In this document: positions 9,358-19,361 of the stretch, in pieces
Layout of the letters: every line of letters starts with the position of its first letter
Numbering within the stretch: position 1 is the first letter of the stretch
Assembly: GCF_002019795.1 (NCBI RefSeq)
Contig: NZ_KV917381.1
Span: 4,186,068 to 4,250,067 of the forward strand
Reading direction: 5' to 3'
DNA: 64,000 nt
From: Bacillus alkalicellulosilyticus
Lineage (GTDB): Bacteria > Bacillota > Bacilli > Bacillales > Bacillaceae_F
Position numbers and translations under genes: made by a program
Notes under the pieces: generated by a model
Database searches by the model: none
Seen by the model: the letters and a program-made list of their open reading frames with translations, nothing else
What the model was told of the DNA's origin: nothing

Positions 9358-9398
9358 AGCCCCGCCAAACCAGATACTCTAGTTTGGCGGGGCTATTT
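9358..9398 (-). terminator. Terminator hairpin of galU relic 2
   Basis: AGCCCCGCCAAAC ... GTTTGGCGGGGCT with loop CAGATACTCTA, next to the relic's stop and near-identical to the hairpin at 8038. Confidence 0.75.
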
Positions 9399-9412
9399 AC
9401 ACAATAGGTTTA

Positions 9413-9718
9413 CTACTTAGTAGCAGCTACCTCTTTCATCACATCTCCTACAACTTCTTTCTCAACAGTTTTGACTAAATACTGTAAAAACTCTTCTCTT
9501 AAATCTTCTCTTGCTAGGGCATACTCTACGGTTGCTTGTAGGAACCCTTGCTTGTCACCTACATCATAGCGTCTATATTCAAAATTATAAGCATAAATTG
9601 CTTCTTTTTGGGCAAGTTCCAGCAGGGCATCGGTAAGTTGGATTTCTCCACCTTTGCCTGGTGGTGTGTGTTCTAAGATATCAAATATTGCTAACTTAAT
9701 AACGTATCTAGTATTCAA
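9413..9718 (-). pseudogene. galU relic 2, C-terminal ~100 codons
   Basis: Reads RYVIKLAIFDILEHT, GKGGEIQLTDALLELA, VGDKQGFLQATVEYA, ending EVAATK, i.e. the last third of GalU without active-site half. It is closely similar to relic 1 (frame intact here, shifted there), so one derives from the other. It lies directly downstream of wzx, the last gene of the capsule operon, where a working galU copy would be expected. Confidence 0.85.
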
Positions 9719-9839
9719 CTTCTTCTTTTTTTCTTTTTAAGCTTAAACGTAGCGTATGGGATACAGGATTATTCTCTATGATTAACTATATCAACTGCTC
9801 CTTCTAATTTGGTTGGTAAGCGCTCGCTCATGCTTTTTC

Positions 9840-11270
9840 TTAGTTTGTTAATAATAATCTGATACGTTTTATTGAAATTATCAAGTCTCTTCTCTTTATA
9901 AGTAAATACACTAAGTAAGTCAATAAATAGATGCTACTTGCTATTAACATATTAGAACCTAATGTTATTGCAACTATAATAAAGCTGGATGTTACGCAAA
10001 TCTCAAGCAAACTATCCCTTAATATAGATATATTAAGTACACTTATTAAAAACCACTCTGCTATAAAACTTCGAATCGCTAATAAAACTATAATTGAAGC
10101 AATAGCCATGTTTAAATCTCTAATATATACCGTTGTAACAATAGTTGTAATAATACTTAAAATAAGTACAATCACATTATACTTTAGAATTGTGTTTTCC
10201 TTTCTAAAAGTTTTTAAGTAAGTGTTTACTAATAATGCCATCTTCCCCTCAAAGATAATAATAGGGAATATTAACGCAAGATACATTAATGCGTCTGAAT
10301 AATTTGGTAGCCAATATACCAAACCTGTTTTCAATGGGAAGTAAGCAAACATAAAACCCATTAAAAAAACCATTAATAAAACTCTAATTGTGATATATAT
10401 TTCAGATAACTTGTTTTTTTCGGTTCTTCTTAAAATGGGAAATAATACAATACCTACTGCATTGATAAAAAGCATAACCATATTTGATATACTTAATAAT
10501 AAAGATACTTTACCAAAAGTGGCAACATCCCAAGACCTTTCAATGCCAAATCTAACTACACCAATAACAAGCATGCTGGATATATTTGCAAACATAAGTT
10601 TTACTCCAACTTGTATGTTATTGATTGTTTCATAGAAACTGAAAAAGAAATTGGACATTTTTTGAAAGGTAAAGTCTCTACAACAATAGATAGCAAACAT
10701 CAAAGCAATTAATTTTCCCGATAAATCAGCGATTATTATTAATTCATATTCACGTACGCCTATTAACAAAAATAGAATGATGAGAAGCACATAAAAAAAT
10801 CTACTAATCATTGTAATGAGTGCATATTCTTTAATTCTATTGGTAGCTTGCAGTATCAGTATGAGCATAGATAACACATTCATAATCACTAAATTAATTG
10901 CCACCATTAAAACAATGAACCCTTTATTACTGTCTTCAATATAAATAATAGCATAAATAGACATTACAACTGCAATTATAAGTTGCATTATTATCATCAT
11001 GGTAAATTGGGAGAAGAACAAACGCTTATCAAGCGTCTTATAATCTTCTCCCCCATATCTTAAATAAATCCCATCGCTCCAACCAAAATGTAAGAACCCA
11101 ACATATAAAGAATAGAAAATATATAACTGCCAATAACCATATTCTTCTACACCAAAAAGCTTAGGTATAATTAAAACGACTAAGGTAGAAATGACTAGCG
11201 ATATAAAGTTAGTCCCTAGCGTGTAGGAAAAATTCCTAATAAATTTTATCGCTTTGTTATTCATAGTCAA
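9840..11270 (-). CDS. Wzx-type polysaccharide flippase
   Basis: 476 residues with 12-14 hydrophobic helices in the pattern of the oligosaccharide flippase (MOP/Wzx) superfamily; basic loops and no soluble domain. Such proteins move undecaprenyl-diphosphate-linked repeat units across the membrane. It is the most distal gene of the capsule operon, 77 bases after the dehydrogenase. The start at 11270 gives a short basic N-terminus before helix 1, as usual. Distinct from Wzy at 14917 by its MATE-like N-terminal pattern. Confidence 0.85.
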   Translation of the reverse strand: MTMNNKAIKFIRNFSYTLGTNFISLVISTLVVLIIPKLFGVEEYGYWQLYIFYSLYVGFLHFGWSDGIYLRYGGEDYKTLDKRLFFSQFTMMIIMQLIIAVVMSIYAIIYIEDSNKGFIVLMVAINLVIMNVLSMLILILQATNRIKEYALITMISRFFYVLLIILFLLIGVREYELIIIADLSGKLIALMFAIYCCRDFTFQKMSNFFFSFYETINNIQVGVKLMFANISSMLVIGVVRFGIERSWDVATFGKVSLLLSISNMVMLFINAVGIVLFPILRRTEKNKLSEIYITIRVLLMVFLMGFMFAYFPLKTGLVYWLPNYSDALMYLALIFPIIIFEGKMALLVNTYLKTFRKENTILKYNVIVLILSIITTIVTTVYIRDLNMAIASIIVLLAIRSFIAEWFLISVLNISILRDSLLEICVTSSFIIVAITLGSNMLIASSIYLLTYLVYLLIKRRDLIISIKRIRLLLTN

Positions 11271-11347
11271 TTCCTCACCATTACTTTATTCTTGATCCCC
11301 AAGTTGAAAAAAGATCACTAACGTAAAGAGATTCTTTGTTAATTCTA

Positions 11348-12667
11348 TTATAGTCTCCAATAGACATATCCTTTTTTCTCCATATCATCTTTATCTAAGA
11401 TACTTTTAACATCAATAAGTACTTTTTCATTTGGAAAAGACGTTCCAAACAAGTTGTCCAACTTACTAATGATAGAGTTTTTAATTAGGTCATGTGCAAC
11501 TGCTACTACTATGCAATCTGCGTCGTTCACCTCAGAAATATCCGTAATCTCAATGCCATATTCATGCATCGCATCATCTACGTTTGCTATTGGGTCTACA
11601 ACAATTGGTTTAATACCATAATCATTTAAATGTGATATAATATCGACCACTTTTGAATTTCTAACATCAGGAGTATTCTCTTTAAATGTTAGTCCTAATA
11701 TCACTACTTTAGATTGCTTCACTACTTTATTTGCGTGAATAAGTTTTTTTATAATGACGTCCGTAACGAATTTACCCATACCATCATTTATTTTTCTTCC
11801 AGAAAGAATAATTTGACTATGGTAGCCTAATCTTTCAGCCTCATATAGAAAATAATAGGGATCTACTCCAATACAGTGGCCACCAACTAAACCAGGAGTA
11901 AATGGGAGTGCATTCCACTTTGTACTCATTGCATCTAGAACTTCCTTAGTGTCAATTCCCATACGGTCAAACACCATTGCGAGCTCGTTCATAAAAGCAA
12001 TGTTAATATCTCGCTGGCTGTTTTCTACAACCTTTGCAGCTTCTGCTACTTTGATGGAACCTGCTCTATGGACACCTACTTCAATAACAATTTCATAAAC
12101 CCTAGCTACTTCTTCGAGCGTTTCTTCATCTATACCCGATACAATTTTTTTTATATTTTCAAGTCGATGAACCTTATCACCCGGATTAATACGTTCGGGA
12201 GAATAGCCAACTTTAAAGTCTTCACCACATTTAAGTCCTGACTCCCTCTCCAATATAGGAATACATATATCCTCTGTTACACCCGGGTAAACCGTAGATT
12301 CGTATATAACAATAGAGCCTCTAGTTAAGTTACGACCTATTATTGTGCTTGCACCTTCTACAGGAGTAAGATCTGGCGTTTTATCAGAATTGATAGGTGT
12401 AGGAACAGCAACTATATGAAATTTTGCATCTTTTAGTTTCTCTTCATTCGATGTAAATTCTACATTCGTATCACAAATGACATCATTTCCAACCTCATTC
12501 GTAGGGTCGATTCCTGATAAGTATAACTCGATCTTTCTTTTACTTAGGTCAAAACCTATCACATCCACTTTCTTTGAAAAAGCAACAGCTAACGGCATTC
12601 CTACATAGCCTAATCCAACAACAGAAATTTTTTCCTCTTTGTTAACTATTCTTTCATAAATGCTCAT
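11348..12667 (-). CDS. UDP-sugar 6-dehydrogenase, WbpA/TviB-like
   Basis: 439 residues. N-terminal Rossmann fold (VVGLGYVGMPLAV), central dehydrogenase domain, catalytic cysteine in GGHCIGVDPYY, and C-terminal UDP-binding domain with GLTFKENTPDVRNSKV. The spacing and the AEAAKVVENSQRDINIA stretch match the UDP-HexNAc dehydrogenase branch (WbpA/TviB, CapL) better than UDP-glucose dehydrogenase. It makes a UDP-aminouronic acid using two NAD+. So the polymer probably contains an acidic amino sugar such as GlcNAcA or GalNAcA; exact substrate not determinable. Confidence 0.85.
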   Translation of the reverse strand: MSIYERIVNKEEKISVVGLGYVGMPLAVAFSKKVDVIGFDLSKRKIELYLSGIDPTNEVGNDVICDTNVEFTSNEEKLKDAKFHIVAVPTPINSDKTPDLTPVEGASTIIGRNLTRGSIVIYESTVYPGVTEDICIPILERESGLKCGEDFKVGYSPERINPGDKVHRLENIKKIVSGIDEETLEEVARVYEIVIEVGVHRAGSIKVAEAAKVVENSQRDINIAFMNELAMVFDRMGIDTKEVLDAMSTKWNALPFTPGLVGGHCIGVDPYYFLYEAERLGYHSQIILSGRKINDGMGKFVTDVIIKKLIHANKVVKQSKVVILGLTFKENTPDVRNSKVVDIISHLNDYGIKPIVVDPIANVDDAMHEYGIEITDISEVNDADCIVVAVAHDLIKNSIISKLDNLFGTSFPNEKVLIDVKSILDKDDMEKKGYVYWRL

Positions 12668-12699
12668 CTATTCAACCTCTTTTCTTAAAAAACATTCAT

Positions 12700-13560
12700 T
12701 TAAAACTTAGAATACAACTTCAGCATGAGGTATTGTGGCGCATATAAAAGTCTAGAAATATATTCAAGACCTTGATTCTTTATAACTTTTGCAAGAATGC
12801 CGTCCACGATGGTATAACTTACGTGAGATAAATAAAATATAATTTTAATAAAAAGTGGTATTTTACTACCGCCGAAATATTTTTTTTCTTCAAGTATATA
12901 TTTGTACATATTGGACTTTACATATAAATGATTCTTTGCCTTCATTGTTGCATTTCCACCACGCATTCTAACTTTCGATAATGGTTCTTTTATAATACCA
13001 ACTTGATAGAAAGAAGCTAGTTGACACCATAAAAAACCATCCTGTCCATAACGCATTTTCTCCGAAAAACGTTTTTTAGGGTTCTCTAGCGCAGTTCTTC
13101 TAACCATCACAGTAGGTGTAGCAATTGGATTGAAGGCAAAACATTTAGGAAATATATCACCATAAAAGTTTTCATTATTCACAAGGTCATCTTCGCGATC
13201 TGGGTAAAATTTCATATAAGAAGTATGTGACCATTCTAGTTGACTCTTCCGCATAAATTCTAATTGTATCAAGAGCTTGTCTTTCGTATATAAATCATCA
13301 GAATCTAAAAAAGCAATATATTCTCCCCTTGCTTCATCAATACCATAATTTCTAGCCTTTCCGGGTCCTTGATTAGGTTGTCTCAAATACCTAATTCTGT
13401 CCTTATGCTTAGACATACTTTTAATGTCTATCTTTTCTTTTGAACCATCATCTATAATTAAGATTTCAAAATGTAAATCCTCTTTTTCTTCTATACTATT
13501 TATTGCTTCGTATAACCAATCTACATTATTATAGAATGGAACAATTATACTGACTTCCAT
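12700..13560 (-). CDS. Family 2 glycosyltransferase
   Basis: 286 residues, GT-A fold. N-terminal VSIIVPFYNN, nucleotide-binding DDGS and the metal-binding DSDD near residue 92; a C-terminal hydrophobic patch may attach it to the membrane. It transfers one sugar of the repeat unit to the lipid-linked oligosaccharide at the cytoplasmic face. Donor and linkage cannot be read from sequence. Confidence 0.85.
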   Translation of the reverse strand: MEVSIIVPFYNNVDWLYEAINSIEEKEDLHFEILIIDDGSKEKIDIKSMSKHKDRIRYLRQPNQGPGKARNYGIDEARGEYIAFLDSDDLYTKDKLLIQLEFMRKSQLEWSHTSYMKFYPDREDDLVNNENFYGDIFPKCFAFNPIATPTVMVRRTALENPKKRFSEKMRYGQDGFLWCQLASFYQVGIIKEPLSKVRMRGGNATMKAKNHLYVKSNMYKYILEEKKYFGGSKIPLFIKIIFYLSHVSYTIVDGILAKVIKNQGLEYISRLLYAPQYLMLKLYSKF

Positions 13561-13599
13561 GAATTCTCCTTCTCCCTGAAATATTTTTTCAAAATGGAA

Positions 13600-14874
13600 T
13601 TAAGGATTAACACTATCCGTTAATTTCTTTGCAATAAACTTTGGAGTAGCCTCAAAGAATTTTCCTCTCACATCATTAAAGCTAATGTTTACTCCTACAT
13701 TTTTTCTCACAAAAGAGATCATCTCATTTACATATTCTTCATTCGGATTTTTCATTTGCTTCAAGCACAACGCAAGCTCATACTTCTTTAACATATCAAT
13801 AACTCTATCATCTTCAGATGTATAGAAATGAATAATTGGTTTTCCACATGACATATATTCAAATATTTTACTTGGTATTAAACTTACATCTGTATTTCCT
13901 ATAGATAATAAAATATCACTTTTATTAATATACTTTAGTGCTTCCTCACTATCTACATGCCCGTGATTAAAGATATTACTCGGATGTTGTTTTGTATAAG
14001 ATTCGACCGTTTTTACACAATTTCCTAATATATAAAAATTCACCTTTATTTTGTTATCTACATCTACTGCTTTAGAGAGTGCTTGAAGAACTAAATCTGG
14101 TGGTCGAACCATCCTGTCCAACACACCAGTATATATCAAATTCACAGATTTATAATTATTATTAATGTTAACAGTATCATTCCCGTTAGAATAATTAATT
14201 AGTAATGGATGCTCAATATGAATTAACTTATTATTATACTTTGCAAAGACTTTAGACATATGATTTATCCAAGAATCCACATAAAATACGTTATGTGAGT
14301 TCATTATCATTTCCTCCTCTAATCGAAGGTGCCTCTTGTATTTAATTTTTTTATTAAAGTTGTTTCGATGGAGAGTAGGACTGTCACTAAACTTATCAAA
14401 CAGGAACGGAATAATCTTTGCCTTACTTGCATATTTAGTTTTATATCTTTGAGCTGCAACCACAGATTCAAAGGGATAACATGTAGGAATAATAACATCA
14501 ATATTCCTGATTCTTGTCATTGCATCAACATATTCACAAATCAAATCCTCTTGGAGACTATTTTTTGATGTCACAATTTTACCTGCCCCTAAAATTCTCT
14601 CTGCAACTAATTTAAACTGGTAATATTTTCGAAGTATAGAATTACTTTTCGCGAGCTTATCTATTATTCCATCTCTTTTTTGCATACTACTTGTTCTAAC
14701 TCTAATTATGCGATGTGAGCCATAGTGTTCTTCTGTTGGATACTTAGCTATATCCATATTTGATACCACGATTATCTCGTGTTCATTTTCAATTTCCTTC
14801 ACAATGTTCAGTATACATTTTCCAATTGCTGAAAAGTATGGGTAGTAACTACCCACTAAAAAAACGAACCTCAT
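13600..14874 (-). CDS. Family 4 glycosyltransferase
   Basis: 424 residues, GT-B fold. The C-terminal donor-binding domain shows YTGVLDRMVRPPDLV and IPSKIFEYMSCGKPI, the usual E-rich site region of GT4 enzymes. The N-terminus (FLVGSYYPYFSAIGKC) is the acceptor domain. One of the transferases building the capsule repeat unit. Specificity unknown. Confidence 0.85.
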   Translation of the reverse strand: MRFVFLVGSYYPYFSAIGKCILNIVKEIENEHEIIVVSNMDIAKYPTEEHYGSHRIIRVRTSSMQKRDGIIDKLAKSNSILRKYYQFKLVAERILGAGKIVTSKNSLQEDLICEYVDAMTRIRNIDVIIPTCYPFESVVAAQRYKTKYASKAKIIPFLFDKFSDSPTLHRNNFNKKIKYKRHLRLEEEMIMNSHNVFYVDSWINHMSKVFAKYNNKLIHIEHPLLINYSNGNDTVNINNNYKSVNLIYTGVLDRMVRPPDLVLQALSKAVDVDNKIKVNFYILGNCVKTVESYTKQHPSNIFNHGHVDSEEALKYINKSDILLSIGNTDVSLIPSKIFEYMSCGKPIIHFYTSEDDRVIDMLKKYELALCLKQMKNPNEEYVNEMISFVRKNVGVNISFNDVRGKFFEATPKFIAKKLTDSVNP

Positions 14875-14916
14875 TAATATCCTTCCTAACTTAGGAATTT
14901 AAAAAAGCAAATAAAA

Positions 14917-16278
14917 CTAAAAAACTATTTTGTATTTTTTTCTTAATGTCCAGTAAACTAATAGTACCCAAAAGGCTACAAACGTCGTTGGATATGATAG
15001 CACTTGGTTATTTGCTGGAGTATAAAGTAAAAGTATGAATAACAAACATAACAGTACTATCGCCATTGGATTTTCATTGAATATTACATCTCTATATACT
15101 AAGCCCAATAATCCACCAATTAGGAACATTACAAATATTACTCCAATGTGGTGAACATCATTCGCAAACCATACATATATACTATGCCAGTTAACATAAG
15201 GATCCCATCCATATAACGCCATTCTTGTTTGGTAAGTCTCTTCATATAAATCTGAGCCACTTACTTTGTTAAAGTTCTCCATTAGAAACATTGAATTCCC
15301 AAGACCAAATAAAGGTACAAACTCCAGTTTTAGAGAAATTGAAAAACCGTAGTAACCCTGTGTCAAATATGAGGTTAGATAGATTAACCCTGGCTTAAAG
15401 GCGTCTGGACATATTTTCATTAAAACAGAATCATGATTTATATATACATTACCATTTGATATACTGTAATTCTGCCAATTTTGATCTACTCTACTTCCTA
15501 CATTATTTGTGAAAGCCAAAATGCCAATAATAGCCAATATAGTAATAACAACCACGAATTTAGACTTTGAACCAAATATTTTTTTCTTTCCACTACTATT
15601 ATAATTTTTCCTTAAAAAAACTATCAGAATTATGACAACTAATATAATAATTATGTCAAAAATACCTTTACTAGTACCTGTCCCAATCCACCTTGATAAT
15701 TCTATAAAAACACTCATTAAAACTACCATTTTTTTGAGAAATGATAGTTTCTTAAAATAATAAAATCCTAATGGAAAGACTGACCAAAAAAAAGGGGCTA
15801 ATAGCACAGATGTATAAGTGAAGTAGGAACCCCCAAATCTCTCAGTTTGAAACTTACTCTGATATTGTTCGGCCGGATTGGAAATCCCACTCATAAAAGA
15901 ATCAAAAAGAAAACTAAGCGAAAACGCGTTAACTCCTAATGTATGCATAAAATTAAAAATAACGTAAATCAGATTTAAATAAATCATAATGCTTAAGAAG
16001 CGCATTACCGATTCACGTTTAATTGTTTTATTTGGAATAGTTTTTTTACTAATTGCTATTAAATAACCAAGTCCAAATGCTAGATGATATAAAAACAGTA
16101 AGCTATAAAATTGAACTGGACGATGAGTCGGCCAATCCCATGGTCCAAGAACGTATAATACCATTATTCCAATGAAGTAAAATGTAAAAAGCAATAACGG
16201 AAATAACAATACAATTTTTTTTGATGTTGAATTTGTTTGTATCTTACCAGAATTATTATATAAATTCTGTGTATTCAT
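14917..16278 (-). CDS. Wzy-type oligosaccharide repeat-unit polymerase
   Basis: 453 residues with 10-12 membrane helices and one long extracytoplasmic loop (~residues 260-360), the shape of Wzy polymerases, which share little sequence. With Wzx, Wzz and a tyrosine kinase in the same operon this completes a Wzx/Wzy system. It links repeat units on the outer face of the membrane. Confidence 0.75.
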   Translation of the reverse strand: MNTQNLYNNSGKIQTNSTSKKIVLLFPLLLFTFYFIGIMVLYVLGPWDWPTHRPVQFYSLLFLYHLAFGLGYLIAISKKTIPNKTIKRESVMRFLSIMIYLNLIYVIFNFMHTLGVNAFSLSFLFDSFMSGISNPAEQYQSKFQTERFGGSYFTYTSVLLAPFFWSVFPLGFYYFKKLSFLKKMVVLMSVFIELSRWIGTGTSKGIFDIIIILVVIILIVFLRKNYNSSGKKKIFGSKSKFVVVITILAIIGILAFTNNVGSRVDQNWQNYSISNGNVYINHDSVLMKICPDAFKPGLIYLTSYLTQGYYGFSISLKLEFVPLFGLGNSMFLMENFNKVSGSDLYEETYQTRMALYGWDPYVNWHSIYVWFANDVHHIGVIFVMFLIGGLLGLVYRDVIFNENPMAIVLLCLLFILLLYTPANNQVLSYPTTFVAFWVLLVYWTLRKKYKIVF

Positions 16279-16317
16279 TTTTCCACCTAATTTCAGTTAA
16301 ATAGCCAACAAAATATA

Positions 16318-17442
16318 TTACTTTCTCCACACCATTCTATTAACAATTCCAGTATAACTTTGAATTAGTTTCACAACTTTCACACTTAGGTTTGTATCTA
16401 CATAGTCAGGAACATCTACCCCAAGATGATTACTTGCATCCATTTTAACCGCCATATCTACTGCTTGAAGAACCTGCTCTGTTGTGATACTACCGATTAT
16501 CATATTTCCTTTATCGAATACCTCAGGTCTTTCTGTACTCGTTCTTACTGATACTGCAGGAAATTTAAAAAAGCTTGCCTCCTCTGCAACTGTCCCACTA
16601 TCGGAGACAACACAATATGCATTTTGTTGTAAATGATTATAATCGCAGAATCCAAAAGGAGGTAGACTTCTTACATTTTTATAAAATTTAAAACCCCTTT
16701 GTTCAATAATATTTTTACTTCTTGGATGTGTACTATAAATGATGGGTATATCGTATACTTCTGCCATCGCATTAACTGCATTCATTAGAGCCATAAAGTT
16801 ATTTTCATTGTCAATGTTTTCCTCGCGATGCGCCGAAAGTAGGATATACTTTCCTTTTTCTAACTTAAGTGTTGATAAAACTTTACTGTTGTTAATTTTA
16901 TGCAAATTATTACCTAGAACTTCTGCCATTGGTGAGCCTACTACATACGTTCTTTCTTTCGGCACACCTTCAGAGTTTAAATATCTTCTTGCATGTTCTG
17001 TATAACAAAGGTTAACGTCACTCGTATGGTCAACTATTCGTCTGTTAATTTCTTCAGGTAAATTCTCATCGAAACATCTATTCCCCGCTTCCAGGTGAAA
17101 GATAGGAATCTTTAATCTCTTTGCAGAAATTACACTTAAGCATGAATTAGTATCACCAAGCACAAGAAGCGCGTCAGGTTTTAGTTCTATCATTAAATCA
17201 TAAGATTTAGCAAGTATATTTCCCATTGTATGACCTAGATTATCCCCCACAACACCTAGGAAATAATCTGGGTGTCTAATTCCTAATTCTTCAAAAAACA
17301 CTTCATTAAGTGTATAGTCATAATTTTGTCCTGTGTGCACTAGTATGTGTTCAAAATAAATATCACACTTTTTAATTACTTCTGATAATTTGATAATTTC
17401 TGGACGTGTTCCTACTATAGTTATCAGTTTTAATTTCTTCAT
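16318..17442 (-). CDS. UDP-GlcNAc 2-epimerase family (CapG/FnlC-like)
   Basis: 374 residues, the length of S. aureus CapG. Motifs: GTRPEIIKL at the N-terminus, HPRSKN, and SDSGTVAEEASFF in the UDP-binding C-domain. In CapE-F-G pathways this enzyme epimerises C2 to give UDP-N-acetyl-L-fucosamine; the same fold also makes UDP-ManNAc (WecB). The two genes upstream favour the FucNAc reading. Confidence 0.8.
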   Translation of the reverse strand: MKKLKLITIVGTRPEIIKLSEVIKKCDIYFEHILVHTGQNYDYTLNEVFFEELGIRHPDYFLGVVGDNLGHTMGNILAKSYDLMIELKPDALLVLGDTNSCLSVISAKRLKIPIFHLEAGNRCFDENLPEEINRRIVDHTSDVNLCYTEHARRYLNSEGVPKERTYVVGSPMAEVLGNNLHKINNSKVLSTLKLEKGKYILLSAHREENIDNENNFMALMNAVNAMAEVYDIPIIYSTHPRSKNIIEQRGFKFYKNVRSLPPFGFCDYNHLQQNAYCVVSDSGTVAEEASFFKFPAVSVRTSTERPEVFDKGNMIIGSITTEQVLQAVDMAVKMDASNHLGVDVPDYVDTNLSVKVVKLIQSYTGIVNRMVWRK

Positions 17443-17460
17443 ACATTCCCCACCTTATAA

Positions 17461-18315
17461 TTAAAAATAATGCGGATATAACTCTTTATTTTTTTGTATC
17501 CACTCTTTTATTTCTACCACCATGTGTTCATAACTAGGGACCTCAAAACTAAAATCATTCCTAGTATTAGTTAGGGATTTATCAAGAACTAAATTATTCG
17601 TTGGTAAAATTTCTAATTCATTGTTTTTCATATATTTGTTAAACAAGTTTAATAACATATACTTGTTAATGCTAGAATTATTCACCAGATTATATAGCCC
17701 TGTTAGATTTTCTTCTAGCGCTTTATTCATTGCTTTTGCTAAGGTTAGTGTCGTAACCCCAGTCCAAATGGCTTTGGTAAAACCATTAACTTGTCCATCT
17801 TGTTTCATAAACCAATTAAATAGCCCTATTCCTTCTTCATTCATGTCTGGGCCGATGATAGAATTTCTAAAAGTTAAATCTTTGTTATTCTCAACTTCCC
17901 CCAAAGCTTTTGACCTATCATAGAAAGTCTCACCATCTCTCAATGAAGTTTCTATATATCCACCTTCCTTACCTGAAAATACACAATCCGTGCTCATATG
18001 GACCACTTTTGTTTTCATATTTTTTGTAATTTCACATAAATAATGTGGTAAATAACTATTTACTAATACGGCAGATGCTTTATTATCTTCTGCATCCTTA
18101 TTTAAAATTCCAATCGCATTTATTACTGCATCATAGTTTCCGTTTACTATTACACTTTTTAAAAATGGGAAGTTTGTAATATCACCAACAAAATTATGAT
18201 TACAATATGGAAACTCTCTTCTACTAAATGCTGTGACCTCGTGACCTAGTTCTTTAAAATATATAGAGATTACATGTCCTGCCATACCAGTAGCACCAAG
18301 TACTAGTATTTTCAT
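17461..18315 (-). CDS. RmlD-like nucleotide-sugar reductase
   Basis: 284 residues, short-chain dehydrogenase fold: LVLGATGMAGHVI at the N-terminus and STDCVFSG typical of RmlD-type enzymes, with a YDRSKALGE active-site YxxxK. Placed directly between CapE-like and CapG-like genes, where CapF/FnlB (reductase) belongs, but it is ~85 residues shorter than S. aureus CapF and lacks its cupin domain. Its start abuts the upstream stop (18315/18316). Probably reduces the 4-keto intermediate. Confidence 0.75.
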   Translation of the reverse strand: MKILVLGATGMAGHVISIYFKELGHEVTAFSRREFPYCNHNFVGDITNFPFLKSVIVNGNYDAVINAIGILNKDAEDNKASAVLVNSYLPHYLCEITKNMKTKVVHMSTDCVFSGKEGGYIETSLRDGETFYDRSKALGEVENNKDLTFRNSIIGPDMNEEGIGLFNWFMKQDGQVNGFTKAIWTGVTTLTLAKAMNKALEENLTGLYNLVNNSSINKYMLLNLFNKYMKNNELEILPTNNLVLDKSLTNTRNDFSFEVPSYEHMVVEIKEWIQKNKELYPHYF

Positions 18316-19338
18316 CTATCTATCACTCCATCTCTTTAACTCTTCTTGAATATAATCTAAATTTAGTAGCTTATCTTTAATAGCTTCGATGCTCAATCTC
18401 TGTGTATTATGAGAGTTATAATCATCTACTTGTTGCAATTCTCTATTACCTTCTACAAAATACTTATCATAATTAAGGTCCCTTTTGTCAGCAGGTACTC
18501 TATAGAAACCTTCCAAATCTTCGGCTACTATATGCTCTTCTTTAGTAAGTAAGGTTTCATATAGTTTTTCCCCATGGCGAGTTCCAATAATCTTTATTTC
18601 ATTATCTACGTTAAATAGTTCCTTTAACGCCTGTGCAAGATCACCAATGGTAGAAGCAGGAGCTTTTTGAACCATAATATCTCCTGCTTGAGCATTTTCA
18701 AAAGCAAACACAACTAGTTCTACCGCTTCCTCAAGACTCATAAGAAATCTTGTCATATTTGGATCCGTAATAGTCAAAGGTTCACCCTTTTTTATTTGTT
18801 CAATAAACAACGGAATAACTGAACCTCTTGATGCCATTACATTACCATATCTTGTACCACAGATTAGTGTTCTACCAGGGTCAACAGTATTTGCCTTTGC
18901 AACAAATACTTTTTCCATCATTGCCTTAGAAATTCCCATTGCATTTATAGGGTAAGCTGCCTTATCTGTGGATAGACAAATAACCTTCTTTACCCCCATT
19001 TCGATTGCTCCTGTTACAACATTATCGGTTCCAATAATGTTTGTTTTTACTGCCTCAAGTGGGAAAAATTCACAAGAAGGAACTTGTTTTAATGCCGCTG
19101 CATGAAAGATATAATCTACACCATGCATAGCATTTTTTACACTTGCTAAATCTCGTACATCACCGATGTAAAACTTTAATTTATCGTCTTTATACACCTT
19201 TCTCATATCATCTTGTTTTTTTTCATCTCTTGAAAATATTCTTATCTCTTTAACATCAGTGTTTAAGAAGCGTTTCATTACTGCATTACCAAAAGAACCT
19301 GTTCCACCTGTTATTAATAAAGTACTATCTTTAAACAT
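18316..19338 (-). CDS. capE: UDP-GlcNAc 4,6-dehydratase/5-epimerase (CapE/FnlA-like)
   Basis: 340 residues. N-terminal GGTGSFGNAV; active site LSTDKAAYPINAMGISK, where Met replaces the usual SDR tyrosine before the lysine, a mark of CapE/FnlA-type inverting dehydratases. Makes the first intermediate of UDP-L-FucNAc synthesis. Followed without a gap by the reductase and then the 2-epimerase, the conserved order of this pathway. Confidence 0.85.
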   Translation of the reverse strand: MFKDSTLLITGGTGSFGNAVMKRFLNTDVKEIRIFSRDEKKQDDMRKVYKDDKLKFYIGDVRDLASVKNAMHGVDYIFHAAALKQVPSCEFFPLEAVKTNIIGTDNVVTGAIEMGVKKVICLSTDKAAYPINAMGISKAMMEKVFVAKANTVDPGRTLICGTRYGNVMASRGSVIPLFIEQIKKGEPLTITDPNMTRFLMSLEEAVELVVFAFENAQAGDIMVQKAPASTIGDLAQALKELFNVDNEIKIIGTRHGEKLYETLLTKEEHIVAEDLEGFYRVPADKRDLNYDKYFVEGNRELQQVDDYNSHNTQRLSIEAIKDKLLNLDYIQEELKRWSDR

Positions 19339-19361
19339 ATATTTATTACTCCTAACTTTTT

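Noticed and set aside
9769-9831. 20-codon frame after wzx (MSERLPTKLEGAVD...)
   Set aside because: Possible gene scrap, perhaps a shift extends it to ~40 codons, but too short to assign.
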